The notes: generated from the sequence alone by a model not told the origin. Shown: positions 35,711-45,115, counted from the stretch's first letter. The stretch is 64,000 nt of DNA from Thermotogaceae bacterium (GCA_026993805.1 JALWSA010000018.1:1-64000); one strand, 5' to 3'. Numbers and translations are program-made.

Positions 35711-35738
35711 AAAACCCCGCCGCGAGGCGGGGAAATTT
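35711..35738. terminator. bidirectional terminator after rpsR
   Basis: CCCCGCC / GGCGGGG (35715-35721 / 35726-35732), GCGA loop; T5 on the plus side, T6 on the minus side, serving the convergent barrel gene too. Confidence 0.9.
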
Positions 35739-35761
35739 TTACTCACGGCATTCAGCGCCGA

Positions 35762-36643
35762 TCAGAACGTGACCTGCGCGAACGCACCCCATCCAACGTA
35801 GTGGAACTCTTTATCGAATTTGAATTCTCCCCACACTTTTGCGAGATTTCTAAGTGCTATTCCCGCGCTGAACAGGTAGCCATCCTTGCCGTGATATGAG
35901 GCGCCAAGGACGAGGGCTTTCGATACAAACGACAGGGTGGCATCGACGAAGTCAAGAGGATTGATTTCTTCTTCCTCTTCCTGCGCTTTCAGGAAATTCA
36001 AATCAAATGAAACATCTAACAGCGACATTCCTTCGGGAGTTTTGACGTCCGATATTATTCCAACCCGTGCGTTAAGCCAATCTGGGTTTTGGTTGAAAAC
36101 GAAGTTACCCTCTTCATCAAAGCCAGCCAGTCCCATGTGATTGTAGTAAAGGGCGGCTCCACCTATGCTTATAAACCGCCTTCCAAATCTCCAGATGCTC
36201 TTTTTCTGAACACCTCCAAGTCCTATGGTTATGTTGAGTCTCCTACCTGTGAAATCGACAGTTCCTTCCGAGTAGCTGAGCGGCATCGCAGCGGCCAAAA
36301 CGACTCCGCCGAGATCTACGCCCGCTCCTGCAAAGAGTGACAGATTTCCACCTGAGAAGTCGTTGAATAGACCCACGCCTGAATATGCCACGCTGCCGCC
36401 GACTGCTAAGGGTCCGAGGTGTAGTCTGAGCGTTCCACTTACTCCCTGGTATGCCTCCCCTTCCAAGAGAGGTATATGGAAGCCCTCGACGTTAACCACG
36501 CCAGCCCTGAAGAGAATGTCGAGGGGGTTTCTGAAGTAATAAAGGCTTGAAAGCGTTGGTATAGGAACCCAGGGCCGTACCAAGGCGGCCGCTATGCCTA
36601 TAAGTAATATAGACACAAGCATCAAAGCGATCCACTTTTTCAT
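35762..36643 (-). CDS. secreted beta-barrel-like envelope protein
   Basis: 293 residues with signal peptide MKKWIALMLVSILLIGIAAA, then amphipathic beta strands (LAVGGSVAYSGVGLF, RRLNITIGLGGV, SIGGAALYYNHMGLAGF) and the final GWGAFAQVTF ending in Phe, the outer-membrane C-terminal pattern. An acidic EEEEE loop lies near residue 235. ATG 36643 follows GGAAGGGGTGG; an earlier GTG is inside the SD. No named family recognised; similar in style to 25096. Confidence 0.65.
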   Translation of the reverse strand: MKKWIALMLVSILLIGIAAALVRPWVPIPTLSSLYYFRNPLDILFRAGVVNVEGFHIPLLEGEAYQGVSGTLRLHLGPLAVGGSVAYSGVGLFNDFSGGNLSLFAGAGVDLGGVVLAAAMPLSYSEGTVDFTGRRLNITIGLGGVQKKSIWRFGRRFISIGGAALYYNHMGLAGFDEEGNFVFNQNPDWLNARVGIISDVKTPEGMSLLDVSFDLNFLKAQEEEEEINPLDFVDATLSFVSKALVLGASYHGKDGYLFSAGIALRNLAKVWGEFKFDKEFHYVGWGAFAQVTF

Positions 36644-36686
36644 AATAACCACCCCTTCCCAAGGATTTGCCCGCCTCTTATAGGGC

Positions 36687-37943
36687 TCACATTTTCTTGA
36701 GTTTGTCTATTATGAAATCCACCGCGAATCCCAGATCCACTTCGCTCTGCTCGCCACTCTCCATATCTCTTACGACTACGACATCACGCGAAAGTTCATT
36801 TTCCCCTGCTATTACCACTATACGCGCACCTATTCTATCTGCATGCTTAAGTTGTGCCCTGAGACTCCGTTCCATTACTTCCACATCGACTGTTATACCT
36901 TCTCTTCTCAGATCTTCTGCGAGTCTGAAGACGGGTTCCATCACATCTCCAACGTGCGCGATAAATACCTGATGCTGCAGGGCTTCAGGTGGTTTTACGC
37001 CTTCTTCCTTCATAGCAAGTATAATCCTTTCCATACCCATTGCAAAGCCAAGAGCTGGAACATGCGGGCCGCCGAGCTCTTCCACGAGCTTGTCGTATCT
37101 TCCACCACCGGCAATGGCGTCCTGTGCTCCCAAAAGCTCGTGTCTTATCTCAAAGACCGTTCTGTTGTAGTAATCAAGGCCGCGCACGAGCCTGTGGTCT
37201 TCTTCGAAGTCTATGTCGAGAAGCTTCAGGAGATCTTTGAGGCGTGTGTAGTGCTCTCGACATTCGTCGCAGAAGTAGTCCACGCTCTTTGGAGCTGCTT
37301 TGGCTATTTCCACATCGACCTTGCAGTCAAGGAGCCGGAGTATGTTGGTGCTGTACCTCCTCTTACAATCGTCGCAGACCTCGTCAAGGTGGTGGGAGTA
37401 ATATTCCTTCAGAGCTTCCTTGTAGCGCGGTCTGCATTTATCGCAGCCTATGGAATTTATTACGACTTTGAATTTGGAAAGTCCTATTTCCTTCAAAATT
37501 CTCACCGCTATGTGGATTATTTCGGCGTCGGCAGTAGGAGAAGGACCGAGCAGTTCGAATCCAACCTGATGGAATTGTCTCTGTCTCCCCTTTTGGGGCC
37601 TTTCGTATCTGAACATAGGGCCTATGTAAAAGAATCTTTGCGGAAAACCGAGGTTTATCATGGAGTTTTCTATAAAAGCTCTAACCACCGGCGCGGTGCC
37701 TTCCGGGCGGAGTGTTATGCTCCTTCCTCCCCTGTCGGTGAACGTGTACATCTCTTTTTGGACCATGTCTGTCTCCTGCCCGACGCTCCTAACGAAGAGT
37801 TCCGTGGGCTCGATTATCGGGGTTCTTATCTCCGAGTATCCGAAAAGATTTGCAACCTGTCGTGTAGCGTTTTCTATTGCGAGCCAGTAGTCCATCTCGT
37901 CACCATAGATGTCCACGGTCCCCTTTATCCGGGTGTACTTCAA
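36687..37943 (-). CDS. hisS: histidyl-tRNA synthetase
   Basis: 418-residue class II synthetase. RIKGTVDIYGDEMDYW opens the catalytic domain; motif 2 is FRYERPQKGRQRQFHQ; the histidine-A motif is RGLDYYNRTVFE; motif 3 GLGFAMGMERIILA-like GFAMGMERI. The insertion domain has several CxxC pairs (CDKC, CDDC, CDEC), a pattern found in many bacterial HisRS. C-terminal anticodon-binding domain from about residue 325. Overlap-free, 6 bp after trkH on the same strand. Confidence 0.95.
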   Translation of the reverse strand: MKYTRIKGTVDIYGDEMDYWLAIENATRQVANLFGYSEIRTPIIEPTELFVRSVGQETDMVQKEMYTFTDRGGRSITLRPEGTAPVVRAFIENSMINLGFPQRFFYIGPMFRYERPQKGRQRQFHQVGFELLGPSPTADAEIIHIAVRILKEIGLSKFKVVINSIGCDKCRPRYKEALKEYYSHHLDEVCDDCKRRYSTNILRLLDCKVDVEIAKAAPKSVDYFCDECREHYTRLKDLLKLLDIDFEEDHRLVRGLDYYNRTVFEIRHELLGAQDAIAGGGRYDKLVEELGGPHVPALGFAMGMERIILAMKEEGVKPPEALQHQVFIAHVGDVMEPVFRLAEDLRREGITVDVEVMERSLRAQLKHADRIGARIVVIAGENELSRDVVVVRDMESGEQSEVDLGFAVDFIIDKLKKM

Positions 37944-37949
37944 AACATT

Positions 37950-39458
37950 TCACCTCCTGCTCAAAACGAGCATGCTGTCTCTGATCAGCTTAAAGATTGA
38001 GTAGATTATAACCAAAAATTCGAGTCTTCCCAGGAACATTCCCACCGTTAGCGTCCACATAGCTCCTTTTGCCAGATTCGGCGCGGTTATCCCGCAGGAC
38101 AATCCCACACCGCTTAAAGCAGATGCGAACTCGAACATTGACTCTTGAAGAGGAAATCCGTAGAGGGTAAGAATCGTGACCCCGACGGTGTACGTGGTGA
38201 AGTAAAGTGTGAAAACGAGCAGGATTTCTCTGATCATCTCGCTGTCCACAACCTTGGGTTTATCCCCTTTCCAAACGACGATTCTTCTGACGGAGTCTCT
38301 CGGTCTTATGAACTTCAATATTGCATCGAAGATCACCCTTAGCGTCACGTATAACCTGAATTGCTTCAAGCCGCCCGATGTCGAATCCATCATACCGCCC
38401 AAGATCATCAAAACCGTGAGAATGAACATCCCCGTTGAAAAGAGAGGCCAGCCTCCTTTTGTGAAATCGACGGTTGAAAATCCCGTTCCAGTGAGAGCCG
38501 AGACGGCCTGAAAGAGACTGTACCTGAACGACTCCAGGGGAGTGTGGAAAATCCACCCCAATCCTTTCATGGCGATAGCAGCGGTTGCAACTGCTGTCGT
38601 GAAGAGCATGAGCCAAGGCTCACCATTTTTCAAAAAAGCTTTTATGTTTCCCTTCCAAAGAGTGTAGTGGATTCCGAAGCCGGTCGTTCCCAAGAACATG
38701 AGGACAATAGTTATCGCTTCGATTAACGGACTGTGAAACTCCCCTATGCTGCCCGCCTTTGTCGAAAATCCACCCGTTGCCAATGCGGTGAGCGAGTGGT
38801 TGAAAGCGTCAAAGGGGTGCATACCGGCGAGTATATAGGCCAAGGTTCCGGCTACAGCGTAGGTCAAATACATGATCATGATCATCTTCGTCGAGTCTTT
38901 TATGTTTGGAAGGATGTTGTCTGTTCTACCTTCAGCGGAGTAAAGGCCGAATCCGCCCGGACCTATGATCGATCCGACCATTATGATTGCGAATCCTGCA
39001 CCACCTACGTACTGCATAACACTTCTCCACACCAGAAACAGCTTCGAGACCTTCGTAACATCCACAACCGTGAGTCCCGTAGTAGTCCAGCCGCTGGTTG
39101 ACTCGAAAACAGCTTGGGAGAAGTTGAGAATTTTGGCGAATATGAAAGGAAGTGCAGATATGATTATCACACCTATCCACGAGAAGAGAACGATAACGGC
39201 ACCCTCCTGTATCATCACGATACTGGCCTCGCTTTTGCTAAGCCGCGATGCTTCTTTGAAAAGAAGACCTATGAGAAAGGAAACGAGGGCGGCTTCTAAG
39301 AAATATATGGCGCTGTGAAGCTCGTTTGGGTAAAAGATCGTGAAGAGTACCGGGAATAATACCAAGAGCGTGAACCCCTGAAATAGGCTCCCAAGGTTCC
39401 AAAAGATGACCCTGTAGCGGTGTTTAAGGATGGATAGATAATCACCAGGGGGTTTCAA
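37950..39458 (-). CDS. trkH: Trk-type potassium uptake channel subunit
   Basis: 502 residues with the four selectivity-filter loops of the TrkH/KtrB superfamily: STSGWTTTGLT, ALATGGFSTKA, ALTGTGFSTVDF and ALSGVGLSCG. About ten to twelve helices including the two extra N-terminal helices of TrkH. Moves potassium into the cell with the TrkA ring. Initiates with TTG at 39458 immediately after the trkA stop (TGATTG), so the pair is translationally coupled. Confidence 0.92.
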   Translation of the reverse strand: MKPPGDYLSILKHRYRVIFWNLGSLFQGFTLLVLFPVLFTIFYPNELHSAIYFLEAALVSFLIGLLFKEASRLSKSEASIVMIQEGAVIVLFSWIGVIIISALPFIFAKILNFSQAVFESTSGWTTTGLTVVDVTKVSKLFLVWRSVMQYVGGAGFAIIMVGSIIGPGGFGLYSAEGRTDNILPNIKDSTKMIMIMYLTYAVAGTLAYILAGMHPFDAFNHSLTALATGGFSTKAGSIGEFHSPLIEAITIVLMFLGTTGFGIHYTLWKGNIKAFLKNGEPWLMLFTTAVATAAIAMKGLGWIFHTPLESFRYSLFQAVSALTGTGFSTVDFTKGGWPLFSTGMFILTVLMILGGMMDSTSGGLKQFRLYVTLRVIFDAILKFIRPRDSVRRIVVWKGDKPKVVDSEMIREILLVFTLYFTTYTVGVTILTLYGFPLQESMFEFASALSGVGLSCGITAPNLAKGAMWTLTVGMFLGRLEFLVIIYSIFKLIRDSMLVLSRR

Positions 39459-40121
39459 TCACTCCACCCCCAAGAGGACTTCCGTAACTTTCGTCTGGAC
39501 GCCAGGAGAACACAGGACGAAAAGCCTATCTCCTGCCATCAGGACGGTATCTCCCCTCGGGATTATCACAGATCCACCTCTGAGAATAGCAGCAACGATG
39601 CTTTCAGCTGGCAAGGGAACGTCTTTGAGGGGTTTGTCCTTCACGGGAGATGCCTCGGTGAGCTCGAGTCTCAGAAACACCAATCTTTCCTCTTCTATTG
39701 GTATCTGCTGTTCGATCTCTTCCGCGAACATCATCGATTCCAAAGTTCTGTTTATAAGCGATGTTAAGTTCACCACCGTGGGGATGCCCAGTTTTTTGAA
39801 TATCTCAACGTTTTCGGGGTCATTCACGAGGCATACTATCCTCTGAACTCCAAACATCTTCTTAGCGAGGTGAGCGATCATTAGATTGTCGTGATCTCGC
39901 GGGGTTAAGATCACGACTATGTCTTCTTTCATGAGCTCAGCTTGCTCTAAAACAGGGAGCTTGCTTCCATCACCGTTTATAACAAGAGCTTTGAGCTTCA
40001 TGGCCATTTCCTTGCAAAAGCTCTCATTCTTGTTTATAACCACCACTCTGTATCCTTTGGAGATTATCGACCTGGCCAAATAGTACGAGACCTTTCCCCC
40101 GCCCACTATAACTACTTTCAC
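39459..40121 (-). CDS. trkA: Trk potassium uptake regulatory subunit
   Basis: 220 residues: one RCK_N Rossmann domain (VVIVGGGKVSYYLARSI; VINKNESF; VINGDGSKLPVL) and one RCK_C domain (about 140-220; PVKDKPLKDVPLPAESIVAAI). This half-size TrkA/KtrA form makes an octameric gating ring under TrkH and binds nucleotides. GTG start at 40121 after GGAGGGATGAT, one base after the end of the HD-GYP gene. Confidence 0.92.
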   Translation of the reverse strand: MKVVIVGGGKVSYYLARSIISKGYRVVVINKNESFCKEMAMKLKALVINGDGSKLPVLEQAELMKEDIVVILTPRDHDNLMIAHLAKKMFGVQRIVCLVNDPENVEIFKKLGIPTVVNLTSLINRTLESMMFAEEIEQQIPIEEERLVFLRLELTEASPVKDKPLKDVPLPAESIVAAILRGGSVIIPRGDTVLMAGDRLFVLCSPGVQTKVTEVLLGVE

Positions 40122-40122
40122 A

Positions 40123-41409
40123 TCATCCCTCCATGGATTCGAGGAGGAATTTCACGCTGTCTATTATCTCCTCGGTCATCGTTTTTTCTGGAAAAGTGTA
40201 TCCGTTTTTTATCAACCTTTCAAGGGCTTCGAACACATATGCATCGAGCCGACCTGCATCAACTTCTTTCCTTATAGCAGATAGGGCGGCCTCGTTTGGT
40301 AAAGCGTTTCTGTAAGGGCGCTCTTCGGTGAACGCTACGAACACATCTGCGACCTGCAGGATTCTCGATTGGATGGAGAGGTCTTTAGCGGTGAGGCGCT
40401 TTGGATATCCAGAACCATCGAGTCTTTCATGGTGCTGGGCTGCCCAAATTGGCCATCGATATCCTTCATCTCTGAAGTATCGCAAGAAGACCTCGGTATA
40501 GAATACATGCTTTCTCATTCGCCAGAATTCGCTCTTCGTTAAAGGGCCCGGTTTTTCGAGTATCGAAAGATTGACGGCGACTTTCCCTATGTCGTGGAAA
40601 AGGCCGGCTATGTAGAGCTCCGTTTGGACATTTTCAGGGAGACCCAGCTCTTCACCGAGATCTTTCGAGAGGACTGCTATTCTCTCGGAATGTTTCCTCG
40701 TGAACGGGCTTCGCGTATCCACTATATACGATGTGAAATGTCCCATTTCTATCAGGTCTTCTACAGGTGTTTTTTCCTGAGCCTCTCGTGTTATTACAGG
40801 AATGACATTGTTCACGAAGAAAAAGCGGGGATCTTCCATGGCCCACCAGGTGTAATCCTTCGAGATCGCAGTCAAAGTGGCTTCAAAGACCTCTGGGAAG
40901 AGAACGTGCTTGTTCATGCGAATGATATCGGGGATGACTTCCCTTGCCACCGACAGTTCCATTTTTTCGGCGTGTAGGGATATGATGTCCGCCGCTCCGA
41001 CGATGTTGGCGACTATGTGAGTAAACTCCGAAGGATCGAGCTCAGATGCTGGCGTATGATGGTAAAAGGCAACATCGGAATACTGGTTGAGTTTGAGAAA
41101 ATTCGAGAGGATGTACCCGCCTATCGTTGTATGGGCTGTGAAGAGAGAGGAATCCTCTCCATGGATCGTATCTAGAACGGCGTAAATCTCCCTTATCGTG
41201 TACATGGATTCTGAAAATCTCGGAACTATAAATCCGATGTCGTGAAGCATTCCCCCCACACCACAGAAAGATGCTCTATCTTCACCACCAAAGAATTCCA
41301 ACCCTATGAGATAAGAAAGGGCGGAAACCATGAGAGAATGTTTGCCGATGTTCGGAATGTTGGAAAGAATATCCATCCAAAAGTTTAAAATACTTCCTTT
41401 AATCTTCAT
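40123..41409 (-). CDS. double HD-domain protein with HD-GYP phosphodiesterase domain
   Basis: 428 residues with two HD modules. The N-terminal one has HSLMVS and MLHDIGFIV and is less typical; the C-terminal one is a full HD-GYP domain: RKHSERIAVLS, LFHDIGKVAVN, AAQHHERLDGSGYPKRL and QVADVFVAFTEERPYR. HD-GYP domains usually degrade cyclic di-GMP. No receiver or GGDEF domain is attached. It is directly upstream of and coupled to trkA-trkH, hinting at second-messenger control of potassium uptake or of another shared process. Confidence 0.85.
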   Translation of the reverse strand: MKIKGSILNFWMDILSNIPNIGKHSLMVSALSYLIGLEFFGGEDRASFCGVGGMLHDIGFIVPRFSESMYTIREIYAVLDTIHGEDSSLFTAHTTIGGYILSNFLKLNQYSDVAFYHHTPASELDPSEFTHIVANIVGAADIISLHAEKMELSVAREVIPDIIRMNKHVLFPEVFEATLTAISKDYTWWAMEDPRFFFVNNVIPVITREAQEKTPVEDLIEMGHFTSYIVDTRSPFTRKHSERIAVLSKDLGEELGLPENVQTELYIAGLFHDIGKVAVNLSILEKPGPLTKSEFWRMRKHVFYTEVFLRYFRDEGYRWPIWAAQHHERLDGSGYPKRLTAKDLSIQSRILQVADVFVAFTEERPYRNALPNEAALSAIRKEVDAGRLDAYVFEALERLIKNGYTFPEKTMTEEIIDSVKFLLESMEG

Positions 41410-41434
41410 ATTGATCCTCCATGGTTATAATACC

Positions 41435-42064
41435 TCAAACCTTGGCTAACACGTAAACGAGGACTTCTTTAGCGTTGGATGCATGTAGAGCAGAAACTGA
41501 GTCTTTTACGGTCGATCCAGTTGTGTAAACGTCGTCGATGAGGACGATTCTCTCTGGCAAGGGACTCGTTGATACGAATTTATTTTTAAGAGCTCTCCTC
41601 TCTTGAGATGTTGAAAAAGCTTGCCGTCTGTCTTTGACGGTCTTCAAAGCATAAACGAGCGCCAGATCCAGTCGTTCGGAGAGCTTTTTTGCTATCAATT
41701 TCATATGGTCGAAGCCTCGCATGTATAGGGAACTCTCTGTTGCAGGTATGAAAGTGAGATAACGGCACTTCGGAGGAAATCTTTGGAAAAGCTTTGCGTA
41801 AAGATCGGTTATTACGGAAGAGAGTCTCCACCTTCCGGATTTGTATGCAAGTATTAGTTCTTTCAAGGGATGGTCATAAGCGGCGTAATAGTAAAGCGTG
41901 AAATCGCGGTGCCTTTCCTCTTTGGAGGAAGATTCGAGAGAATTGAGTTTTTCTCTACAGGAGGAGCACAGGAGCTCGAAAGGACCGATGGCTCTTCCAC
42001 AGATGGGGCAGGTGTTGGGAAGAGTGGTGCTCAGAATCTTCTCAGCAAGAGCTTGCCACCGCAA
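41435..42064 (-). CDS. comF: ComF-family phosphoribosyltransferase-like protein
   Basis: 209 residues. A zinc ribbon CPICGR ... CSSC at the N terminus and the PRPP-type loop RIVLIDDVYTTGST near residue 172 define ComF, needed in several bacteria for DNA uptake during transformation. TTG 42064 with GGGAGGT 8 nt before it. It overlaps the upstream unknown gene by 34 bp. Type IV pilin genes at 53-54 kb would fit a natural-competence set, though unlinked here. Confidence 0.88.
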   Translation of the reverse strand: MRWQALAEKILSTTLPNTCPICGRAIGPFELLCSSCREKLNSLESSSKEERHRDFTLYYYAAYDHPLKELILAYKSGRWRLSSVITDLYAKLFQRFPPKCRYLTFIPATESSLYMRGFDHMKLIAKKLSERLDLALVYALKTVKDRRQAFSTSQERRALKNKFVSTSPLPERIVLIDDVYTTGSTVKDSVSALHASNAKEVLVYVLAKV

Positions 42065-43083
42065 GAACGTTTGACCTCCCTGGAAGCGTTTGTTGCTATT
42101 ATTCTTTTGTATTTCTCACAAATCTCTGGATTGAAAAGCTCGGAGCTTATGGCGAGGACTTCTCCATCCTTGAGTTCCCCAAGATATGGCTGTTCGGTTA
42201 TCCAGAATTTTCTTTGGATTGTTCTCACATCGTCGAAAACGAAGAGGCTTCTAAGCGGGGAGACAGCCACCAAAGCTACTGCGAGCCTTTCCACCTCACT
42301 AAGAAGTCTCATCTCTCTGCTTGCTCTTTGAGAGAACCTGGAAGTGCCGTATATTATCTCGTCTTCTTCGGATGGCGTGTAAATGACATCCGCCCTTCCA
42401 GAGCTTGCAACTACGAACCTGTGATCTTTGCCCTGCCACTGCCCGCTGTATATGAGTACATCCCCTTCCTTAACATTCTCTGCATCGTTCACATCCAGAG
42501 ACGCGTATATGGGAATACCTTTGGAGAAAATGGCGATGGCTCCGTCGGGGAGCGCATTCAAAACGGAAAGATATATGGGAAGCATTGGATAAAGGAGTTT
42601 TCCTCTTGTTCTTTCGGGACGATCGGTTAGGGCTTCCAGGATATATCCATTTCCGTATTCACTTTCAACGACCTGGAGTATCCGGTGCTCAAAATAGGAC
42701 ATACCGAATAGCTCTCCCATCCTTTGGTGCATCTTGGAAAAATGTGACAATATGTGAAACATCGCTTTTAGAGCAAGACGACGCCGTTCACTCACAGGAA
42801 CGTCTCCGGCTTTATCGAAGTAGTCGATGGCATCCTCGTAATCCTCTGGATCACAAAGGGGAAGGATGTCTTCGTGGTTTATTATCGCGTCCATCAGCGC
42901 TGAAGCGGCTTTCATATTCACGGAAGAAAAAAGCCGCGCGATAGATATGGGAAGTTCCGCAGGAAAATTCACCACGACCACGTCGTAAGGAGGATCCTCG
43001 ACCTTTTCGTGCCCGTCTTCTTCCAGCCATTTTTCTATAAGCTCGATGTTTCGCCTGTCGGCAACGTCTATGAATATCCTCAA
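42031..43083 (-). CDS. conserved-looking protein of unknown function
   Basis: 350 residues, not recognised. The N-terminal ~60 residues (RIFIDVADRRNIELIEKW; PYDVVVVNFP) look like an alpha/beta receiver-like fold; a helical middle (ALKAMFHILSHFSKMHQRMGELFG) is followed by a beta-rich half with DVLIYSGQWQGKDHRFVVASSG. No signal peptide or membrane helix. TTG 43083 is chosen because GAGGGTGA precedes it. It sits between grx and comF, overlapping the latter by 34 bp, so it may act in the same process. Confidence 0.65.
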   Translation of the reverse strand: MRIFIDVADRRNIELIEKWLEEDGHEKVEDPPYDVVVVNFPAELPISIARLFSSVNMKAASALMDAIINHEDILPLCDPEDYEDAIDYFDKAGDVPVSERRRLALKAMFHILSHFSKMHQRMGELFGMSYFEHRILQVVESEYGNGYILEALTDRPERTRGKLLYPMLPIYLSVLNALPDGAIAIFSKGIPIYASLDVNDAENVKEGDVLIYSGQWQGKDHRFVVASSGRADVIYTPSEEDEIIYGTSRFSQRASREMRLLSEVERLAVALVAVSPLRSLFVFDDVRTIQRKFWITEQPYLGELKDGEVLAISSELFNPEICEKYKRIIATNASREVKRSCGGKLLLRRF

Positions 43084-43167
43084 GTTTTTCACCCTCTGTA
43101 TATACACGTATCGAGGATGGAGTGTGTTAAGAACATTTTACCACCAAAGAGTGGATTACGGGTAAGG

Positions 43168-43410
43168 TCACCTCACACCGAGAAGAGAATCGATCTTCCT
43201 TCTATCGAATCCAACGACTGTTCTGTTCCCTATCTCGATGATGGGTGTTGCCATTACCTTTGTCTTTTTAAAGATCTTCTCCGCTTCTTTTTGATTTTTG
43301 GATATATCTATCTCCTTGAAGCGAAACCCCAGGCGTCTCAAATATTCTTTCACGGCTCTGCAGTATGGACAACCCGGAGATACATAGACTTTGATCTTTA
43401 TATGCTGCAC
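43168..43410 (-). CDS. glutaredoxin-like protein (NrdH/Grx type)
   Basis: 80 residues with thioredoxin fold: VYVSPGCPYCRAVKEYL contains the CPYC active site, and TPIIEIGNRTVVGFD holds the cis-proline and the GxxxVVGFD motif for thiol substrate binding. A dithiol electron donor for ribonucleotide reductase or protein disulfides. GTG start at 43410 after GGAGGGAAG. It heads a leftward gene string that continues to hisS. Confidence 0.88.
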   Translation of the reverse strand: MQHIKIKVYVSPGCPYCRAVKEYLRRLGFRFKEIDISKNQKEAEKIFKKTKVMATPIIEIGNRTVVGFDRRKIDSLLGVR

Positions 43411-43478
43411 CGTCTTCCCTCCTTTTCCAGTTGCTCTGAGTGCGAGATATTAGTTACAACAACTTTCACAATTTTTCA

Positions 43479-43492
43479 GTCACATTTGTGAC
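43479..43492. promoter_or_regulatory. palindromic site between grx and arcC
   Basis: Perfect 14-bp palindrome GTCACATTTGTGAC in the divergent intergenic region; a candidate operator for an unidentified regulator. Confidence 0.4.
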
Positions 43493-43527
43493 GCATTTTA
43501 AAGGATTTTTGGAGCGGGAGTTTAAGT

Positions 43528-43536
43528 TGCTATAAT
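43528..43536 (+). promoter_or_regulatory. extended -10 promoter of arcC
   Basis: TGC-TATAAT at 43528-43536; the -35 region is poor, as is usual for extended -10 promoters. Confidence 0.55.
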
Positions 43537-43571
43537 CACAACATCCAGCCGAAGTGTGGGAGGTGTCTCAT

Positions 43572-44510
43572 GTGAAGAAAACAGCCGTGGTTGCCATAGG
43601 TGGGAACGCCGTTAACAGGCCGGGAGAGGCTCCCACAGCCGAGAACATGATGAAAAACCTCGCGGAGACGGCGAAATACCTGGCCGATATGCTCGAAGGT
43701 TGGGATATAGTGATAACACATGGAAACGGACCGCAGGTGGGAAATTTGCTTCTGCAGCAGGAAGCCGCCAAAGATCTCGTTCCGCCCTTCCCGCTCGACG
43801 TCAACGATGCTCAGACGCAGGGAAGCCTTGGCTACATGATAGCCCTTACCCTCCAGAACGAACTCATGAGAAGGGGAAAGAGCAGGGATGTAGTGGCCGT
43901 CGTCACCAGGATAGTGGTGGACGAGAACGACCCGGCCTTTCAGGATCCGACCAAACCGGTAGGACCGTTTTACTCCGAAGAAGAAGCGAAAAAACTCATG
44001 GAGAGTAAAGGCTGGAACATGGTGGAAGATGCGGGAAGGGGATGGAGAAGGGTCGTTCCATCTCCACAGCCTTTGGATGTCGTGGAAAAAGAAGTGATAA
44101 AGAGGCTCATCGAAGCTGACAAGATAGTCATAGCCGCAGGCGGTGGAGGCATACCGGTGGTGAGGGAAAAGGACGGAACATTGAAAGGAGTTGAAGCTGT
44201 AATTGACAAAGACAGGGCTTCGGCTCTTCTTGCGATAGAACTTGACGTGGATATGCTCATAATACTTACAGGAGTCGAGAAGGTCTACCTGAACTTCGGA
44301 AAGCCAGATCAAAAGGCACTTGACAAGCTAACGGTTGAAGAAGCAGAGCGTTACATGAAGGAGGGACATTTCCCAAGGGGAAGCATGGGACCAAAGATAG
44401 AAGCTTCCGTCAGGTTCGTGAGAGAGACTGGAAGGGAAGCTCTCATAACGGACATGGCAAAGTTGAGGGAAGCTCTTGAAGGGAGAACTGGAACCAGGAT
44501 AGTGAGGTGA
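43572..44510 (+). CDS. arcC: carbamate kinase
   Basis: 312 residues of the amino acid kinase fold. VVAIGGNAVNRPGEAPTAE, ITHGNGPQVGNLLLQQEAA and the nucleotide-side AAGGGGIPVVREKDGTLKG are ArcC signatures. Makes ATP from carbamoyl phosphate and ADP in arginine or citrulline breakdown. No arcA or arcB is beside it. GTG 43572 follows GGGAGGTG with 6-nt spacing; an earlier GTG (43554) lies before the SD. The GNAT gene starts one base after its stop. Confidence 0.93.
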   Translation: MKKTAVVAIGGNAVNRPGEAPTAENMMKNLAETAKYLADMLEGWDIVITHGNGPQVGNLLLQQEAAKDLVPPFPLDVNDAQTQGSLGYMIALTLQNELMRRGKSRDVVAVVTRIVVDENDPAFQDPTKPVGPFYSEEEAKKLMESKGWNMVEDAGRGWRRVVPSPQPLDVVEKEVIKRLIEADKIVIAAGGGGIPVVREKDGTLKGVEAVIDKDRASALLAIELDVDMLIILTGVEKVYLNFGKPDQKALDKLTVEEAERYMKEGHFPRGSMGPKIEASVRFVRETGREALITDMAKLREALEGRTGTRIVR

Positions 44511-44511
44511 A

Positions 44512-45042
44512 ATGGAAAGGTTTCTCAAATTAAAAAGCGGTGTTAATCTCTTCATAAGGGAGGCATTTGTGGAGGACGCAGAGCGCCTCCACGATTTTTA
44601 TAAAAAGGTAACTTCCGAGACGGAATATCTCATCACGAAGCCAGAGGAAGTCTTTGATGTTCCAACAGAAAGACAGATGATAAGAATCTATCGGAACCAG
44701 CACAACAGGCTCTATCTTGTTGCCCTCACATCTTCCAACGTTGTTGGCACTTTGAAACTTGCAGGCAATCGCAGAAAAAGGGTGGAACATGTCGCAGAGC
44801 TCAGCATAGCAGTTTTAAAGGATTGGTGGGGTTTCGGAATCGGAGGTGCACTCATGGAGAGCGCCATAGAATGGGCGAGGGGACACGGAATCGAGAGGAT
44901 AGAGCTCACAGTCGTTGATGAGAACGAAAGGGCCATAAAGCTGTACGAGAAATTCGGCTTTGCAGTCGAAGGTATAAAGAAAAAAGCGGCAAAGCTTTCG
45001 ACCGGCTACAGGGATGTTTACATGATGGCGCTTCTTCTGTGA
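44512..45042 (+). CDS. GNAT-family N-acetyltransferase
   Basis: 176 residues. The acetyl-CoA loop is [19 protein letters not shown] (motif A), followed by [24 protein letters not shown] (motif B), as in RimI/RimL-like or aminoglycoside-type acetyltransferases. Substrate unknown. Coupled to arcC (stop TGA at 44508-44510, ATG at 44512). Confidence 0.85.
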   Translation: MERFLKLKSGVNLFIREAFVEDAERLHDFYKKVTSETEYLITKPEEVFDVPTERQMIRIYRNQHNRLYLVALTSSNVVGTLKLAGNRRKRVEHVAELSIAVLKDWWGFGIGGALMESAIEWARGHGIERIELTVVDENERAIKLYEKFGFAVEGIKKKAAKLSTGYRDVYMMALLL

Positions 45043-45115
45043 GAGACTCGTTTTAAACTCGTTCTGGGCTCAAGGGTCTAAGATACGGAGGCATGGAGTG
45101 TGGGGGGTGATCGAC

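Noticed and set aside
36843-38000. 385-codon rightward open frame
   Set aside because: Lies antisense to hisS, has no SD and no recognisable motif; a product of GC-rich third positions.
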